In this document: one piece after another, positions 5,168 through 8,249 of the stretch | Layout: the number at the start of each line of letters is the position of its first letter | How positions within the stretch are numbered: the stretch's first letter is position 1 | Origin: CAYJBP01 sp964368605 | GTDB taxonomy: Bacteria > Bacillota > Dehalobacteriia > UBA4068 | Direction of reading: 5' to 3' | Assembly (NCBI GenBank): GCA_964368605.1 | Contig: CAYJBP010000106.1 | Span: forward strand, 1-8,249 | Length of the DNA: 8,249 nucleotides | Notes under the pieces: model-generated | Told to the model about the DNA's origin: nothing | Databases searched by the model: none | What the model saw: only the letters and a program-made list of their open reading frames with translations | Program-made: the position numbers and the translations under genes

Positions 5168-6262
5168 TTGAACGATCCAATGTTAAAGTATCAATGCCCT
5201 GCTTGTGGGGCTCCTTTGGAATTTAGTCCGGAAAAGCAAATGCTGCTTTGTGCTTCTTGTGATAGCGAATTCCCGCAAGGCTTATTCAATCAACCTGATG
5301 CCGAGGCGCAAATGCAGGCGCAAGCTGCCGAAACCGGCACCAATATCGATTGGAATTTGGCAGGCTATGTTGATAATCAGCAAAATATGGGCGAGCAGGC
5401 CGGCTTTGTGTGTACTTCCTGCGGTGCCGAGGTTGTTTCTGATGGCAATACCGTTGCTACCGAGTGTATGTATTGCGGTAATCCGGTGGTAATGAGTGGT
5501 AATGTTAGCGGCATGGTTAAGCCGGATTATGTTTTGCCATTTAAAATCAATCGCGAGCAGGCACAGAATATGCTGCGCGATTTTTATAAAGGCAAGCCGC
5601 TTTTGCCAAGCAGTTTTACTTCCGGCAATCGCCTGCAAAAAATTAGCGGCCTTTATGTGCCGTTTTGGTTATTTACTTGTAGCGGTGATGGCCATATGAA
5701 CTTTACGGCTACCAAGGTAAGGCGCTGGAGCGATAGCAATTATGATTATACCCAAACCAAAACTTATGATGTTTTTCGTGCCGGTAATGTGGCCTTTGAT
5801 AATATCCCGGTTGATGCCTCCACCAAAATGGATGATAAATATATGGATGGCGTAGAGCCTTTTAATTATCAGGAAATTACCGAATTTAGCCCCATGTATA
5901 TGGCCGGCTATTTTGCCGATAAATTTGATGTAAGTGTTCAAGAATGCTCCGAGCGAGCTTCTAATCGTGTAGAAGGTTCTTTAGAAGAGCTTTTAAAGGG
6001 CACGGTAAACGGCTATTCTACGGTTAGCAAAAATAGCAGTTTTATTAATATGCACGGCGAGGATGTTAAGTATGCCTTGCTGCCGATTTGGATGCTTAAT
6101 ACCAAATATAATGGCGAATTATATCAATTTGCCATCAATGGCCAAACAGGCCAGGTATCGGGCAAATTGCCGATTGATAATGGTAAGTTATGGTTATATC
6201 GCTTGGGTATTACAATTGCTTCGGCTATTCCTCTTTTCCTAATTGCGCAGGCTGTTTTATAG
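5168..6262 (+). CDS. Two-zinc-ribbon, C-terminally membrane-anchored protein (YdjG-like)
   Basis: A 364-residue protein of the 'TFIIB-type zinc ribbon' / YdjG type. Ribbon 1 uses C10, C13, C28 and C31; ribbon 2 uses C82, C85, C100 and C103. A long middle domain (about 115-340) includes VKPDYVLPFKINREQA and a GLYVPFWLF...VRRWSDSNYDY stretch typical of the family. One hydrophobic helix (about 344-364) ends at the last residue, so it resembles a tail-anchored membrane protein with the body in the cytoplasm. The start is taken as TTG at 5168, seven bases after AAAGGAGG (5153-5160). A TTG at 5150 overlaps that ribosome site and the ATG at 5180 is too far from it. In B. subtilis YdjG works with YdjH in holding the stress protein PspA at the membrane; the same role here is inferred. 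The family is often mis-annotated as helicase or primosomal protein because of its zinc fingers. Confidence 0.85.
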   Translation: MNDPMLKYQCPACGAPLEFSPEKQMLLCASCDSEFPQGLFNQPDAEAQMQAQAAETGTNIDWNLAGYVDNQQNMGEQAGFVCTSCGAEVVSDGNTVATECMYCGNPVVMSGNVSGMVKPDYVLPFKINREQAQNMLRDFYKGKPLLPSSFTSGNRLQKISGLYVPFWLFTCSGDGHMNFTATKVRRWSDSNYDYTQTKTYDVFRAGNVAFDNIPVDASTKMDDKYMDGVEPFNYQEITEFSPMYMAGYFADKFDVSVQECSERASNRVEGSLEELLKGTVNGYSTVSKNSSFINMHGEDVKYALLPIWMLNTKYNGELYQFAINGQTGQVSGKLPIDNGKLWLYRLGITIASAIPLFLIAQAVL

Positions 6263-6275
6263 GCAGGTGGTAAAT

Positions 6276-7610
6276 ATGAAAACCAAATTATTGATGATGA
6301 TAATCTTAGTAATCTTTGTTTTAAGCATGCCTTTTACGGCAATGGCTGCCGAAGAAAATTATTATGGCGGCGATTATGATTATGATGCTTATTATGATTA
6401 CTATTATAATGATTATTATGGCGATTATACTACTTTTGCTTATGATAATGCCAACTATCAATATGTTTTCGATTTGGCTTTTGTAATGACCGAGGAAGAG
6501 CGTCTGGCCATTAATGAAGTATATAGCAGCCTTAGCGAAGAGCTAAACTATGGCTTTTTGGCCTTAACCCGTGATGTTGGCACGCCCTATGATAATTTAA
6601 GCTGGAGCGGTTATGCAGCCTATTTGTTTAATGATATCAATTTGGACGAAAGCTATGCCTCGGGGGTTTTGGTTGTATCCGATTGGATTGAAAATACGAT
6701 TGCCATTTATCCTTATGGAGATTTGGAGTATTTATTGGATACCGATTTGGATTCAAGGGTATTTGATGCTATGGTCGACTTGGATAGTAATGCCGATTAT
6801 GATGCTGCCTTTATCGCAGGCCTTTCGATTATCGAGGCCGAGATTAGCAATGCGCCCTTAGGCGATGATGATACTGCGTCTTTGCTCTCCGATACCATAG
6901 ATATCGGCAGCAGTGATACGGTAGATGGCCGTCTTAGCAGCCATATTATTGATGAAGTAGGGCTTTTATCGGCCGATCAGCTAAGCCAATTAGAGGCCAA
7001 GGCGGCGCAGATTAGCAGCACTTATAATAGTGATATTAACTTAATTATCAGCGATAATTTGCAAGGCCAAAGCTTAGAAGCTTATATCGAGTTTCATGAG
7101 GCGGTTGATACGAGCGCAGATGGTGTAGTCTTTGGCCATAGCCCGGCCGGTCGCGAATTTTTTACAATTGGCCGAGGTTTTGGTTATACAGCCATCACAT
7201 CGCAGGCCTTAGCACGTATTGATAAGGTAATTATTCCTTATTTGCAAGATGATGATTTTTACGGTGCCTATGCTGCCTATCTTGACGAAATTAGCATTTT
7301 TTATGAGGCAGCAGCCGCAGGCACACCTTATGATATTGATATAGAAAGTGAGGGAAGTTTGTATATGAGTATACTTATTGCTTTAATAGGCGGTATTATT
7401 ATAGCCTTTTTAGTAACCGGCTCGATGAAGGCCAAAATGAATACGGCTGTTATCAAAAAACAGGCAGCCGATTATGTGCGTTCTGGATCTTTTCAGGTGC
7501 AGCAAAGTTATGACCGCTTTTTATACGAAAACACCACCCGTACCCGCAAGCAGGAAAGTAAAAGCAGCGGTGGCGGCAGTCGTGGTGGTCGTGGCGGCGG
7601 TAAATATTAA
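6276..7610 (+). CDS. TPM-domain membrane protein with Gly-rich tail (YdjH-like)
   Basis: A 444-residue exported protein. A signal peptide covers residues 1-24 (hydrophobic core LLMMIILVIFVLSM, likely cut after AMA). A very Tyr/Asp-rich stretch follows (29-55). A clear TPM domain occupies about 225-355, opening with IIDEVGLLSADQLSQLEAKA. The preceding part (about 63-195) has the same layout (FDLAFVMTEEERLAINEVYSSL) and looks like a second, diverged TPM copy. A membrane helix at 373-391 is followed by a basic cytoplasmic tail ending in SGGGSRGGRGGGKY. The TPM part should lie outside the cytoplasmic membrane and the tail inside. The start is the ATG at 6276 with AGGTGG five bases upstream; an in-frame TTG at 6243 would overlap the previous gene and precede the signal peptide. 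The gap to the YdjG-like gene is 13 bases. B. subtilis YdjH, the likely counterpart, is shorter by my recollection. Confidence 0.85.
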   Translation: MKTKLLMMIILVIFVLSMPFTAMAAEENYYGGDYDYDAYYDYYYNDYYGDYTTFAYDNANYQYVFDLAFVMTEEERLAINEVYSSLSEELNYGFLALTRDVGTPYDNLSWSGYAAYLFNDINLDESYASGVLVVSDWIENTIAIYPYGDLEYLLDTDLDSRVFDAMVDLDSNADYDAAFIAGLSIIEAEISNAPLGDDDTASLLSDTIDIGSSDTVDGRLSSHIIDEVGLLSADQLSQLEAKAAQISSTYNSDINLIISDNLQGQSLEAYIEFHEAVDTSADGVVFGHSPAGREFFTIGRGFGYTAITSQALARIDKVIIPYLQDDDFYGAYAAYLDEISIFYEAAAAGTPYDIDIESEGSLYMSILIALIGGIIIAFLVTGSMKAKMNTAVIKKQAADYVRSGSFQVQQSYDRFLYENTTRTRKQESKSSGGGSRGGRGGGKY

Positions 7611-7638
7611 ATAGTAGTTGAGAAAGGGGCTAATAATT

Positions 7639-8249
7639 ATGGGCTTATTTGATAAAAAGGAATGTGATATTTGCGGCGAAAAGATTGGTCTTTTGGGAAA
7701 TCGCAAATTAGAAGACGGTGATATGTGCAAAGATTGCGCTAAATTGCTCTCGCCTCTTTTTAGCGAGCGTAAAAGTTCCACCGTGGACGAGATTAAGAGC
7801 CAATTAGAATATCGCCGCCAAAACGAGCAGGCCTTAGCTGCTTTTCAGCCAACTCGTTCTTTGGGTAAAGATAATGAAATTAAAGTAGATGAGCGCAATA
7901 GCACATTTATTTATTGTCGTTATGATAATTGGCGTGAGCGCAATCCGGATATCATCAAGTTTAGCCAGGTATTGAGTGCCAATGTAGATGTGAGGGAGAG
8001 CAGGGAAGAGATTTATCGCCGCGAGCGTGATGGTGATGGTCGCAAGGAAAGCTTTAATCCGCCACGCTATAAAAATAATTATCAATTTTGGATCGATATC
8101 CAAATTGATAGCCCCTGGTTTGACGATATTAAATTCCGACTCGATGACAGCAATGAGGATATCGAGCGGGTAGGCGGTCCACGCTATGTCCGTTACCAGC
8201 AAATGGCCAATGAAATCTGCACCATTCTTAGCGGCCGTGGTCAGCAGCC
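7639..8249 (+). CDS. DUF4428 zinc-finger protein, 3' end outside window (partial)
   Basis: An open frame from ATG 7639 to the window edge, 203 complete codons, with no stop reached. The N-terminus MGLFDKKECDICGEKIGLLG holds a four-cysteine zinc finger (C9, C12, C30, C33) of the DUF4428 type, a small domain recognisable by the CDICG...CKDC pattern. The rest (about 45-203) is hydrophilic and rich in Arg, Asp, Glu and Asn, with no membrane helix. It includes an aromatic, acidic core near YQFWIDIQIDSPWFDDIKFRL. I cannot assign a function. AAAGGGG (7623-7629) lies nine bases before the ATG and the gap to the TPM gene is 28 bases, so it belongs to the same operon. Adjacency to SPFH and TPM genes suggests a cytoplasmic partner of that membrane complex. 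Confidence 0.8.
   Translation, partial: MGLFDKKECDICGEKIGLLGNRKLEDGDMCKDCAKLLSPLFSERKSSTVDEIKSQLEYRRQNEQALAAFQPTRSLGKDNEIKVDERNSTFIYCRYDNWRERNPDIIKFSQVLSANVDVRESREEIYRRERDGDGRKESFNPPRYKNNYQFWIDIQIDSPWFDDIKFRLDDSNEDIERVGGPRYVRYQQMANEICTILSGRGQQ

Noticed and set aside
6243..6275. Upstream TTG start for the TPM gene
   Set aside because: It overlaps the previous gene, has no ribosome site, and would place charged residues before a clean signal peptide.
7834..8202. 122-codon minus-strand frame opposite the DUF4428 gene
   Set aside because: The plus frame has a ribosome site, a zinc finger and continuous coding into the window edge; the minus frame is a shadow with Ile/Ala-rich translation.

Overview
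The window looks like a chromosomal segment of a low-to-mid-GC Gram-positive-type bacterium, most likely a clostridial or related Bacillota lineage. The grounds are strong AGGAGG-type ribosome binding sites, a two-subunit iron-sulfur L-serine dehydratase (SdaAA plus SdaAB, the usual Firmicutes arrangement), AT-rich extended -10 promoters, and an SPFH / zinc-ribbon / TPM gene cluster of a kind common in clostridia. Genus cannot be judged. No RNA genes, CRISPR arrays, insertion sequences or phage genes were seen.

Left part (1-217): a gene-free stretch packed with inverted repeats. These are several simple hairpins, plus a 13-bp inverted repeat (26-38 / 136-148) enclosing a long central hairpin (72-106). 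It lies downstream of alaA and probably ends transcription, but may also be a small repeat element.

Minus-strand metabolic block (218-3455): transcription runs right to left. A small two-helix membrane protein gene (3144-3455) is followed after one base by sdaAB (2480-3142), then after 16 bases by sdaAA (1585-2463). Next comes alaA (218-1429), which has its own likely promoter inside an 8-bp inverted repeat. Serine dehydratase makes pyruvate and ammonia from serine, and AlaA moves an amino group between glutamate and pyruvate/alanine. The block therefore links serine breakdown to pyruvate and alanine.

Divergent control region (3456-3642): back-to-back promoters with a perfect 9-bp inverted repeat between them. 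The repeat overlaps the minus-strand -35 and abuts the plus-strand promoter, so it is a good operator candidate. One half-site recurs inside a second plus-strand promoter.

Plus-strand block (3643-8249, running off the end): four genes, apparently one operon. They are an SPFH-domain protein with a Q/G/Y/P-rich linker and three zinc ribbons (YdjI-like); a two-zinc-ribbon protein ending in a membrane helix (YdjG-like); a secreted/anchored protein with one clear and one probable TPM domain and a Gly-rich tail (YdjH-like); and a DUF4428-type zinc-finger protein cut by the window edge. In Bacillus subtilis, ydjG-ydjH-ydjI sit in an operon with pspA and serve membrane-stress defence. The inference here is a membrane-associated stress complex with about six predicted zinc sites. 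No pspA is visible in the window. Two strong mRNA hairpins lie between the first and second genes.
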